From NCBI GenBank assembly GCA_014904845.1, contig MU119215.1, positions 1-64,000 on the forward strand: a DNA stretch of 64,000 nucleotides. Direction: 5' to 3'. The first letter of the stretch is position 1. Every line of letters starts with the position of its first letter. This document shows, piece after piece, positions 22,701-32,376 of this stretch. Below the pieces are notes generated by a model, which was given only the letters and a program-made list of their open reading frames with translations, had not been told where the DNA came from and did no database searches. The position numbers and the translations under genes are program-made. This DNA is from Acephala macrosclerotiorum. Lineage: Eukaryota; Ascomycota; Leotiomycetes; Helotiales; Mollisiaceae.

Positions 22701-25700
22701 CTAGTAATTACGTACCTACTACCACCACCCGACAAATCTCTCCCACTACAGAACCTCCTCCAAAGAAGCAGCGTCGGAAATCTACGAAGAATGTTGAGCC
22801 AGTTCCTACCACTTCATCTCATGATGTCGATGGCCATATGATGCAAGGAGACGTCGACTTGGTCGGCATGGATATTCTCATCAGATCCAGAATATCCGCA
22901 GCAAAGGCAATGGGTTTTATCATGTCGCTTGTCCCTTCTGTTACCCTCGAGTCATATGATGCAAGCATAGTCCCAGGCTTGTCCTCGGCTTTCTCTTCGA
23001 CCCAACTTACAGCTTCCTTGATCATTGACGAGTATGCCAAGAATTGCTCTTCGAAGGACCAGCCAGCACGATTCGTCGATCCTCTTCTCAAGATTATTGA
23101 GACAGACCGGCCTTTCCATTATCGCGATCTTGTCAGCTACACACAGCTTGTTCGTGCTCAATGCTCGCAACTCCTCAATACCTTCCGAGATATCGGCAAG
23201 GTGTCTCAAGGTCGACTGCCTGTTCTTGCAGTTGTGGTCCAGGGAGAGCCCGAATCCGGACCTGATGCCTTCTCAATCGCCACCTCAGACAAGGTTGTCA
23301 ATGACGACTTCGAGAGGCTCAAGAAGGCCATGCCAGCTGCTCAACGACTGATCGCCACACAAGCTTTGACAGAAGCCCGCGATCAAGCTGTTGAGACCAT
23401 TATTATTGCCAAGGCCATCAAGGAGACACGCGATATTCGAATCAAGGCCGCTGCTGCAAGCGCTTTGGTTGCCATGAAGGTATCGCCGAAGAAGCCCACT
23501 CATATCATTAAGGGTATGATGGACAGTGTCAAAAAGGAGGAGAATGTTGAGCTTCAGCAAAGATCTGCTGCTTCCATCGCAAGACTCGTTGAGCTCTTTG
23601 CCGAGGGAGGTCGTGCCGGACCTGCTGCAAAGGTCGTCTCCAATCTGGCAAAATTCAGCTGCATCGATACTTCAGAAACACCCGAGTTTGCACCAAATGC
23701 TGTTTTCACTAGCAACATTCTATCTCTCCGAAAGGAAGAGGATCGAAGAGATCATCCTGATGCTGCGAAGTTTGCTAGGGAAGCCAAGGAAGCGAGAATT
23801 GTACGGCGTGGTGCAAAGGAGGCTTTGGAGCAACTGTCAGCTATCTTCGGCCCGCAACTTCTCGAGAAGGTACCGACGCTCAAGAGCATCATGGAGGCTG
23901 CTTTGACGTATGCCTTCTCCGGACCACTACCGGCAGATACCAAGGATCCAGAGCAGGAAGCAGGCCAATCAGCCATCGATGCCATGTCAGTACTTCGTGC
24001 TCTGACACCAACGTTGAGCAAGGAGCTATATCCTTTCGTCATTCATCTCCTGCCTTTGGTCATCAAGGCATTGCACTCAGAGCTGTCTGTCTTCCGGTAC
24101 ATGGCTGCTAAATGTCTTGCTACTGTCTGCAGTGTCATCACAATCGAGGGTATGACCATGCTTGTTGAGAAGGTGCTGCCCTCAATCAGCAATCCTATCG
24201 ACCTCAACTTTCGACAAGGAGCAATTGAATCAGTCTACCATCTCATCCATGTCATGGGTGACAACATCTTGCCATATGTCATCTTCCTCATTGTGCCTGT
24301 TCTTGGTAGAATGAGTGATTCGGACAATGATGTACGGCTGATCGCCACGACAACCTTCGCCACCCTCGTCAAGCTTGTGCCACTAGAAGCCGGTATCCCA
24401 GATCCTCCTGGATTGTCGGAAGAACTCCTGAAGGGACGTGATCGCGAGCGACAATTCATCGGCCAACTACTGGATCCTCACAAGATTGAGCCTTTCATGA
24501 TCCCTGTTGCCATCAAGGCAGAACTTCGATCATATCAACAAGAAGGTGTCAACTGGCTCAATTTTCTCAACAAGTACCATCTCCATGGCATTCTTTGCGA
24601 TGATATGGGTCTCGGCAAGACTTTGCAGACACTTTGCATTGTCGCTAGTGATCACCACAATCGAGCTGAAGAGTACGCCAAGACGGGATCTCCAGATGTT
24701 CGCAGATTACCTTCACTCATTGTCTGCCCTCCAACGTTGTCCGGTCATTGGCAACAAGAGATCACTACCTACGCACCATTCCTCACCTGCACTGCCTATG
24801 TTGGCCCTCCAGCTGATCGAGCTCGATTGAAAGATCAGTTGACGAAGACGGATATCGTCATCACTTCGTACGACATCTGTCGAAATGATGCCGATATGCT
24901 CACGGCCATGAATTGGAACTACCTCGTCCTCGATGAAGGCCATCTGATCAAGAATCCTCGAGCAAAGGTTACTATGGCTGTGAAGCGTCTTCTCAGCAAC
25001 CATCGTCTGATCCTCTCCGGAACTCCTATTCAGAACAACGTCCTGGAACTCTGGTCCCTCTTCGACTTCCTGATGCCTGGTTTCCTTGGCACCGAAAAAG
25101 TCTTCCTCGACCGATTCGCCAAGCCTATCGCTGCTAGTCGATTCAGCAAATCATCTTCCAAGGAACAAGAAGCCGGCGCCCTCGCCATCGAAGCCCTCCA
25201 CAAACAAGTCCTCCCCTTCCTCCTCCGTCGTCTCAAGGAAGAAGTCCTCGATGACCTTCCTCCCAAGATCCTCCAAAACTACTACTGCGACCTCAGCGAT
25301 CTACAAAAGAAGCTCTTCGAAGACTTCACCAAGAAGGAGGGCAAGACCATTGCCGAGAAGGCTTCACTTGGCGACAAGGAAGCAAAGCAGCACATTTTCC
25401 AAGCCTTGCAATACATGCGAAAACTCTGCAATTCTCCCGCTCTCGTCATGAAAGAAGGCCACAAGCAATACGAGGAAACTCAACGTCTTCTAGCAAAGCA
25501 AGGCACGAGTCTTCGGGATCCTGTTCATGCACCTAAACTCACTGCTCTTCGAGATTTATTAGTAGATTGTGGTATCGGAACTGAGCCTACAGGAGAGAAC
25601 GAAATCACAACCGAAACATCATACGTCTCACCCCATCGAGCCCTCATCTTCTGTCAAATGAAAGAGATGCTCGATATGGTGCAAAACGACGTGTTGAAGA

Positions 25701-26382
25701 AGATGCTACCCTCCGTTCAATTCCTCCGCATGGACGGCTCAGTTGATGCCTCCAAGCGTCAAGACATCGTCAACAAATTCAATTCCGACCCTTCATACGA
25801 TGTCTTGTTATTGACGACAAGCGTTGGAGGTCTGGGCTTGAATTTGACGGGAGCGGACACGGTGATTTTCGTGGAGCATGATTGGAATCCGCAGAAGGAT
25901 TTGCAGGCTATGGATCGGGCTCATCGCATTGGGCAGAAGAAGGTGGTTAATGTTTATAGGTTGATTACTAGGGGGACGTTAGAGGAGAAGATTATGTCGT
26001 ATGTCCTTACCCTTTACCCTCCCCTATTCTTCCCCGTACCCCAAAAAAATATTCATAACTGACTTGCAAATTCCACAGGCTCCAAAGATTCAAAATCGAC
26101 GTAGCATCAACAGTAGTAAACCAACAAAACGCTGGCCTCGGAACAATGGAGACTGACCAAATCCTCGACCTCTTCAACCTCGGCGAAACAGCCGAAGGCA
26201 TAGATAAACCTACACAAAATGGACGGGATGAGGTAGAGAGAGAGGAGGATATGGTTGATGCCACCGGAGAGGTTAGGGAGAAAGGGAAGAAGGGTTGGTT
26301 GGATGATTTGGGGGAGTTGTGGGATGATAAGCAGTATGAGGAGGAGTTTGATTTGGATGGGTTTTTGAAGACTATGAAATAA
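19794..26382 (+). CDS. mot1: MOT1, TBP-associated Swi2/Snf2 ATPase
   Basis: Four exons, 19794-19804, 19894-19911, 20668-25998 and 26079-26382, give 1887 residues. The first two tiny exons encode MASRLDRLVT, which joins smoothly to LLETGSTQLIRNTAAQQLADV, the known N-terminus of Mot1. The N-terminal two thirds are HEAT repeats that grip TBP. The C-terminal Snf2 motor has DDMGLGKT (about residue 1320), DEGH (about 1430), SGTPIQNN and the C-lobe QAMDRAHRIGQ (about 1755). Mot1 removes TBP from DNA using ATP and redistributes it between promoters. Intron 2 is 756 nt, long for this genome. Length fits the family. Confidence 0.94.
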
Positions 26383-26924
26383 TTGAGGGGGTTGTGGGGA
26401 GAGTGAGAGAGAGGAGAGGGGGACGTTTGAGCATAGTGAGCGATGGGTGTTTGGCATGGGCATTGATATGGCGTTTTCCGGTTGGTTGGGGTGGGGGTTT
26501 TCTCTTACCTTCTACTACTACTAGGGAAACACTTGCAAATAGTATTGTAAAATTGTATGATTAGAAATCGGAGAAGATACGGAAGTCTGAGATGGGGATG
26601 CGGAATGAGAGATGGATATTGGTTGATAAATGCATTTAGCGAGTGAAGTGAAGTGTTAGCAATGAATGCATGTTGATTTTTTGGCGAAGAGAGGAACGTG
26701 TTGATGTGGATGTGGATATTCGTGAACTGGTGAGTGATTTTGGGTTTGAGATTGTGGATGATGAGTTGAGGACATCGGGATCTTGATGCACTTTCTCTAG
26801 GACACTGCAAGTGCGTACCTCTTAGCAGCACTTTTGCTCTTCAAATGTTGTTTCCCAGACTCGAACATTGATTTCCATCCAGTGCGCAGCCGGCGATAGT
26901 GCTCCCGTTACCCGAATTCTTAAT
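26383..26924. other. Intergenic region
   Basis: MOT1 3' flank. The minus-strand frame 26505-26831 is low-complexity and unsupported. Confidence 0.35.
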
Positions 26925-27041
26925 CCCACTACAGCAATCTCCCACTACAGCAATCTCCCACTACAGCAATCTCCCACTACAGCAATCTCCCACTACAGCA
27001 ATCTCCCACTACAGCAATCTCCCACTACAGCAATCTCCCAC
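26925..27041. repeat. 16-bp minisatellite, 7 copies
   Basis: Seven perfect head-to-tail copies of CCCACTACAGCAATCT (26925-27036), then the first five bases of an eighth. The copies are identical, so the array is recent or kept homogeneous. Since 16 is not a multiple of three, the frames that cross it are incidental. Confidence 0.95.
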
Positions 27042-27432
27042 CCCATCATCAACCGATTTTGGTGGTTGCCCACCTATACAATGCCGTAATCAAGACAGAA
27101 TGTGCTACTACTCAGTGGCTTGAGATGAACCTGACCAGGCAATCGAGAAACACATCAAGCTGCTCTGCTCTTCGCGGGTGCTTTTCCTGATAATGAGAAT
27201 CAATGCTAACAAATGATGTTCTTTCTTCAGCTTCAGTTCTTCAGTCAAACACCACCACAAGATGCCTCGCATGTTCTGCTGGCGCTGCCGCTGTGGTTTG
27301 GATGATGCAACCTTTCCGTCCACCGCCGTCACATCTCCTTTAATTAGACCTCTACAACCTTCGACGCGCAATCGTTCCAGCGTCCGCCAATGAGTGGCAG
27401 ACGCAAGGTGGTCGCCGAGCCAAATTCGCTCT
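27042..27432. other. Intergenic region
   Basis: No gene is supported between the minisatellite and the small minus-strand frame. Confidence 0.35.
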
Positions 27433-27807
27433 TCAAGGTGCCCTCGTGCCTTGAGGCAGTGAGTCAGCTTTCAGAGACTTATAAGTTATCGTTTCATATA
27501 TTGGTGTCGATGTCCTCTCATCCGGCATCTCAACTTTCAGCTCCTCTTCGTGGCAAAATTTCAGCCGCGGAAAAGAGAAAGGTATTGTCATTTTGAAGAC
27601 CGCTATTGGGTTATATTTTCGAACAAGCTTGATGTCAGGAATGGTAACAGGGTGTTTGGTCTTCCATAGGAATGGATTGTTGTAGGTCCGCATTATAGCG
27701 AAGAGACGGGCATCTTTCTCTTTTTGTTCTAGTGTCAATGGAATCATGTGGGCAAGACGTATTGCGGCGATGAGACGAGCCTCATTCTCTATTTGTTCTG
27801 GTGTCAT
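27433..27807 (-). CDS. Small uncharacterised open frame, possible gene fragment
   Basis: From the ATG at 27807 this encodes 124 residues. The N-terminus has two similar units of about 23 residues (EQIENEARLIAAIRLAH and EQKEKDARLFAIMRTYN). They resemble in style the EQRKQE-type helical units of CNM/EDWV copy 8 and of the split copy, so it may be the remains of a minus-strand family member. There is no Cys core, no membrane segment and no clear promoter. Expression is uncertain. Confidence 0.3.
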   Translation of the reverse strand: MTPEQIENEARLIAAIRLAHMIPLTLEQKEKDARLFAIMRTYNNPFLWKTKHPVTIPDIKLVRKYNPIAVFKMTIPFSFPRLKFCHEEELKVEMPDERTSTPIYETITYKSLKADSLPQGTRAP

Positions 27808-28184
27808 TGGGCGCAAATTTAAGTGGAAGGGCCTATTAGAAAGGAAGAGAAACGTCGCAGACTCTCCTTGCCGTCTGCTCTTTTTTCTTGAATTGAAATT
27901 TCTGATCGAAATGGGGGCTTTGTGCTGATATTTATCTATCCTCAGCTTTCTTTCTCAGCAAACCGTAAATAGTTGACTCGAGTGTTTGCATGGATGTCTG
28001 GGAGTGTGTCCCAACACTGTCGTTCACGCCCCTCCTCATGATTCACGGTCTCGCAAGCATGATTCAGAAAAGATTCCAGTGATGTTTGTCTCTATATTGC
28101 CCGCTCTTTCATGTTTTTCCTTGTGTTCAAACACTTTCACAACCAAGCAAACAATTCAATCACGTGCAAGACACAGTCCTCGAT

Positions 28185-28738
28185 ATGTGCATCACTTACG
28201 CCTGGTGCCTTCCATTTCCCCTTCCTCTGCCATTCAACTCTCTTCTGCTGACTATTTGTATAGGCAATACTCCTGCGGGTGCCTCGCCCCCAAACCCTCC
28301 TCAGGAAAGCCCATCCACCGCTGCACATCCTGGCACTACCACCAACCCTGCTCCCCTACACCCCTCTACTCCTACCTCTCAATTCTCTGCTCCCCAGACT
28401 GCGATGGCCTCTCCGAAAACCTCACTTCCTCCCGAGAAGACGATTTCCACCTCTTCTACGGAAAATTCGACGGCATGACAAGTGCAGAAGATCGCTATTT
28501 CGGGCGCACGAGAAGTCCGGAAGGTTGTAGACCTGAACGACCGCCTTTGAGGAGACCGAGGGCTAGGAGGGTTTTCTTGCCTGTGCATGCGGATTTTGAT
28601 GTTGTGGGTGCGAGCGAGAGGGGGCGTGGTGGAGAGCACGGGGATGAGAGGGAGAGGCAAGTTAAGTTAGCAGTTGAGGGGGAAGATGAGGAAGATTTTC
28701 TGTCGAGGTCGAAGGTTTGGTCTAGGAGGAAGAGGTGA
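28185..28738 (+). CDS. Divergent CNM/EDWV-related small protein
   Basis: Exons 28185-28204 and 28264-28738 (intron 59 nt, CTGAC branch site, TATAG acceptor) give 164 residues beginning MCITYAW then QYSCGC. This reproduces the family pattern of a lone Cys, an intron and Y-x-C-G, although the intron lies one codon earlier, in phase 2, and His is replaced by Cys. Further Cys follow (HRC, QPC, ILC, PDC). The second half is charged and Arg-rich and lacks E-D-W-V. The start is uncertain: upstream in-frame sequence has no other ATG. Likely a diverged paralog; function unknown. Confidence 0.45.
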
Positions 28739-29025
28739 GTGAGCGGCGATTGGTGGTGGGGGTTGTATTTGGTGTGTTGTGATGTACTCGTTGGTTTTCG
28801 GGTTCGAATGAGGTTATATCAAAGGTGCAGTTTGAGATGGCGCGTGAGATGGTTGAGATTATGTGAAGTTAAGTGGTTGGAACTCGGTGTTCATGGCTCT
28901 GCAACTCCCAAGGCTGGGGTTTTTGGTAATTTTGATTTGCTACTGCTCATACAAAGGCCTACACTGTGCTGGCTCCCAATGTCCTTTCTCAATAGACAAA
29001 TTCCTTCTCCCTTGTGATACTTCCC
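28739..29025. other. Intergenic region
   Basis: No gene is supported. Confidence 0.3.
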
Positions 29026-29354
29026 TCAATCCTTCCAATCTTCAAGAAGCACTCTGATCACAATGCTTCCTAAGGCGACCATTATTCCGAATATCCCCTG
29101 CCAAAATTCCAAGACCCAATCTTCACCGTCTAGACCCTTGCTTTCGACGTTCTTCGCCAGACCAATGTCTTCCCACCCACCCTCGCTCTCAGCTCCATCC
29201 TTGGGTGCTACTTTGGTTCGAATAGGGTAGTTGATAGGCGCGTTTGTAGGAATAGGGGTGTCAGACACCTTCTCAAAGCTAGAAGTTGATCGGGAGTAGG
29301 TTTTAATGCTTCAATGCTAGTAACAGTATCATACTCCTTTTTTCGTTGTTCGTG

Positions 29355-30649
29355 CCACTTAAGCGAGATTAGAGATCGCGATAATTTTCCCAATCTCCCT
29401 TTTAAAAAATTAATAAACCAACAACCACTTATCCTTTTTGCCTGCAATTCAAAATGGAGACACTTGTGATACTCAGCTCCTTTCTGCAGAAAGAAAATGA
29501 CGAATGGCCTACCCCTGCCCGCGCAATTATTCGTGGCTTACAGAAGCAGGGAAAGTCGCAGCGAGAGATTGTTGCAGAGACCCAGGTGCCTAGGAGGACA
29601 GTACGCCGCATTCTTAAGCAGGAATCCAGTCGCAGAGACCGCCGAAAGAAGCTCTTTAAGCTTTACTTGCTCTCTCAGAGAACAATCCGCCAAATTATTA
29701 GAACTATATCAAAAGATTGGTCCTCTCGCAGACTCTCTTTTTCGGCCATCAAAACACTTCTACACTTCACTTTTTCAGTACGCACTATACGCCGAGAACT
29801 AGCCCACGCAGGCTATTGCCGCTGCATTGCATGCTCTCGACCTTATATATCAAGAGCCCAGGCTAAGAAAAGGTTGCGATTTGCTAAGGACTATAGGTGG
29901 TGGAGAACATCAGATTATGCTGCTTATAGAGATGATGGCAAGAGAGGAGGAGATTGGAGGAAGGTTATATGGTCTGATGAAGCTATATTTGAGACTGGGA
30001 AGAATGGCAGGATCTGGGTGACTAGAAGGGTAGATGAGAGGAGGTGCTTTGATTGCATACGCTCTGTCTATAGGTCAGGGAGGACAACGGTCATGATTTG
30101 GGGTACTATGGGCTGGAACTATAAGTCTCCACTAGTCTTCTTAGAGAAGCTCTCAGAACGCAAGGGCATATGCTCTAAGGCCTATCTACAACAGGTCTTG
30201 GAACCTATCATCTTCCCTTTCTTTGACACTCTTGAGGGGGAATATATCTTCATGGAAGACGGGTCAAAAGTGCACAAGGGAAATGCTAGACTACTCAGGC
30301 TACAGCATGGAATCCGCGGCTTCAACTGGCCCCCTTCTTCCCCTGATCTGAACCCTATAGAGAAGGTCTGGCGGTGGATGAAGGAAGAACTGAAGAAATT
30401 GCTTTATGTTCCAAAAAGTAAGGCGGATTTGCAGAGAGAGTTGCAAAAGCTATGAGATGATTTAGACCCACGTGACTTCAAGCCATATACTGAGAGATTG
30501 ACCTATAAGATTGAGAATGTAATTAAAGTTAGAGGTTTAGCTACTATTCATTGATTTTTTATTCCAGTTTCAAGAGATTCTATAAAGGAATGAAAAATTA
30601 ATAATTTTTGTATGGTAAGAAGTGAAAACCAAGGGGTTCGCTTAAGTGG
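29355..30649 (+). mobile_element. Tc1/mariner-like DNA transposon
   Basis: About 1.3 kb, bounded by short inverted repeats: CCACTTAAGCGA at 29355-29366 and its exact reverse complement at 30638-30649. It contains one transposase frame. The homology of the interrupted gene stops and resumes at these ends. I could not find the TA duplication expected for this superfamily directly at the repeats, so the true ends may lie a few bases out or the site has mutated. Confidence 0.75.
29454..30455 (+). CDS. Tc1/mariner-family transposase, C-terminally truncated
   Basis: 333 residues. An N-terminal helix-turn-helix (about 20-55, SQREIVAETQVPRRTVRRIL) would bind the terminal repeats. The DDE catalytic triad is visible: D175 in WSDEAIFE, D269 in MEDGSKVHKG and E303 in SPDLNPIE, with spacing close to the DD34E class. 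The reading frame stops at TGA 30453-30455, but the next 32 codons in the same frame read DDLDPRDFKPY and end VRGLATIH at a TGA at 30552-30554. That is the normal C-terminus of the family, so the first stop (expected TGG, Trp) is a nonsense mutation. All three catalytic residues remain; activity is doubtful. Confidence 0.85.
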   Translation: METLVILSSFLQKENDEWPTPARAIIRGLQKQGKSQREIVAETQVPRRTVRRILKQESSRRDRRKKLFKLYLLSQRTIRQIIRTISKDWSSRRLSFSAIKTLLHFTFSVRTIRRELAHAGYCRCIACSRPYISRAQAKKRLRFAKDYRWWRTSDYAAYRDDGKRGGDWRKVIWSDEAIFETGKNGRIWVTRRVDERRCFDCIRSVYRSGRTTVMIWGTMGWNYKSPLVFLEKLSERKGICSKAYLQQVLEPIIFPFFDTLEGEYIFMEDGSKVHKGNARLLRLQHGIRGFNWPPSSPDLNPIEKVWRWMKEELKKLLYVPKSKADLQRELQKL

Positions 30650-31269
30650 GCCATGTGTGATGGCCTCAGCTCTTATATTTTTCAGTATTTTTTTCGTATT
30701 TGAGTTTTTTGGGATAAGGAAGTTTTGATGTTCGTTGGACTTGGTCTTGTTCTCGCTGGACTCGTTCCTGGCTTTGGCAATAGCATCAAACTCCTGCTTT
30801 CGTTGTTCGAGTATACGTTCTACTCTCACTTGCAGGGCTGTAGACTTAATCGAGACGATGTACTCTTGATGGCGACTAGGTTCTCCTCTGGGGGACTTGT
30901 TAGCCTTCGTAAGAACCTCTTGTTCCGATATTTGCTGCGTACGCATTCGGAGCCTGTTTTCTAGATTCGAGGGCTTCATCTTAGCCTCGAACTCTCAGAC
31001 CTGGAACATCTCGCTCTCGTAGGTCTTTCCGTCTTCAGCTTCCGCAACATCATATTGCTCCCGCTCCTTTTGCTTCCGCATTCGGTCCTCGTTCTCCTTA
31101 GCCTTCTTAGCCTCACAAGTTGTCGCAATCAAGTCACACTTCTCGCAAATGCTTTGGACTAAGATATCGATGGAAATAGGGTCCATATTATCGCATCGCA
31201 TTCATCCCCATGGAACGCCAGCGCATATACTCTGTCTCAAATGTACAAACCGAGCACCAGCAGCCTATT

Positions 31270-31780
31270 CTAGGAAGCGATGGTAAAGTAGGCTGGTGAA
31301 TTGGAAGAATGAGAAAGAATATATAGGTTAGGGATAAAGTAGTCACATGTGATGTGTAAAGGTTAGCATTGAGTAAATAGCAGGCTTAAACTTTGCTACA
31401 AGCATCTAAAGTATTGTATTCACAAATTAAACCTCCTATTAAACCTGAAATTTTTGTTTCTCAGCATATATCATCAACCTGGGCGTGAGGCTTTGAAAGT
31501 GTTGGGTTGGGTTCAGCTTCGTTCATCATATTCTTGATGCAGAAAAACAACCTGTCCAATTCAACTTTCACAATCAAAGAAAGCACATTGGCGAAGGTAA
31601 CCTCGTTAACATGATTACATCATCATTTCTTGGGTCAGAACGTCCTTCGAGTGGCATCATGTGTACTTGCTCGCACAGATTATGGGACCTCGAAACCTAT
31701 TCCCAATTTGGTTACAAATACTAGCCATCCCATAACCTAAATTCAAATCCAACAGTGAAGAATCATTTATTCAAGAAAAC
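31270..31780. other. Intergenic region
   Basis: No gene is supported. It may contain the degraded first exon and promoter of the split pseudogene. Confidence 0.3.
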
Positions 31781-32376
31781 TCAACGGAACACCGTCCACT
31801 CATCGCCATCTATCCAAACCACAACTTCGCTCTCTCCAACCTCTCCTCTCTCCCGCTTCCCAGTTGTCCATTCTCTCCACCCCTTCCTTCCCTTCACCCT
31901 AACCCATCTCTCCTCCCCTTTCGACCCAACATTTTCCTTTATGCCCTCTTCGGCCTCCCTCTCGCCTTCGTCTTTCCTCTTGTAAACCAAAGCCCACTCA
32001 CCCTCAAGCCCAACCTGCTTCTCCCCAACATTCCCATGAAAATTTGCTCTTAGCAACGGAATAATGGCAACACCAGGTCCGTCCCACTTCAAAATACAAG
32101 GATCGCACATCGCTATAATCTCTATTTCCACCGACTCACCCCGCAGAGACGGACAGATGAGTTTGGGTTGTATGTTTGAGGAGAGTGGTTGATGTGCGAA
32201 AGGGCAGGAGAGCAGGTGGCGGACTTGGGGCGGGACGGTGGTTGTGTATGGGGATGCGCAGCATTGGTAGACTGTTATTCGGTGTTAGCTTCGGTTTAAG
32301 TAGGAGAATGCATGGAAATAAGAGGCGGAGAGTTGTTACGTTCCTTGTTCCATGTAGTGGCATGTTGAATTTTCAT
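31781..32376 (-). CDS. Divergent CNM-type two-exon small protein
   Basis: Exons (minus) 32340-32376 and 31781-32271 (intron 68 nt, CTAAC branch site, AACAG acceptor) give 175 residues. The first exon is only 12 codons plus one base (MKIQHATTWNKE). The intron is phase 1 and the next exon opens L-Y-Q-C-C, the same junction as in the CNM/EDWV family (Y-x-C after a phase-1 intron). Further Cys are SCPFAH, ICPSL and MCDPC. The second half is Lys/Glu-rich with several Trp and ends IDGDEWTVFR, which recalls the terminal acidic-W-V motif. Function unknown; membership in the family is inferred from intron position and tail. Confidence 0.5.

Larger units (their letters stand above)
29026..31269 (-). 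pseudogene. CNM/EDWV family copy split by a Tc1-like element
   Basis: Reading the minus strand from 31269, right after an acceptor CCTAG, exon 2 resembles the family: GARF..HLRQSICAGVPWG, a TGA, MRCDNMD, ICEKC, then KKAKENEDRMRKQKEREQ. The same frame passes a second TGA at 30995-30997 and goes on as a charged helical region (RVERILEQRKQEFDAIAKAR) to about 30650. There the transposon begins. On its other side (below 29355) the homology resumes as HEQRKKEYDTV and, after a frameshift, GGWEDIG and GLDGEDWVLE, running to a stop at 29026. Copy 8 shows the same order of segments, which fixes the insertion inside the helical region. The extra 22 residues after E-D-W-V suggest loss of the original stop. 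Exon 1 is not found. Confidence 0.7.

Noticed and set aside
26925..27041. CRISPR-like array
   Set aside because: The repeats are directly adjacent with no spacers, and the host is a eukaryote.
26868..27123. Overlapping open frames through the 16-bp repeat
   Set aside because: A perfect tandem repeat without stops is open by chance; no domain and no splice or promoter support.
29026..29130. Tail-anchored membrane protein with E-D-W-V motif
   Set aside because: The hydrophobic end follows the position where relatives stop, so it is more likely read-through of a lost stop codon in a pseudogene.
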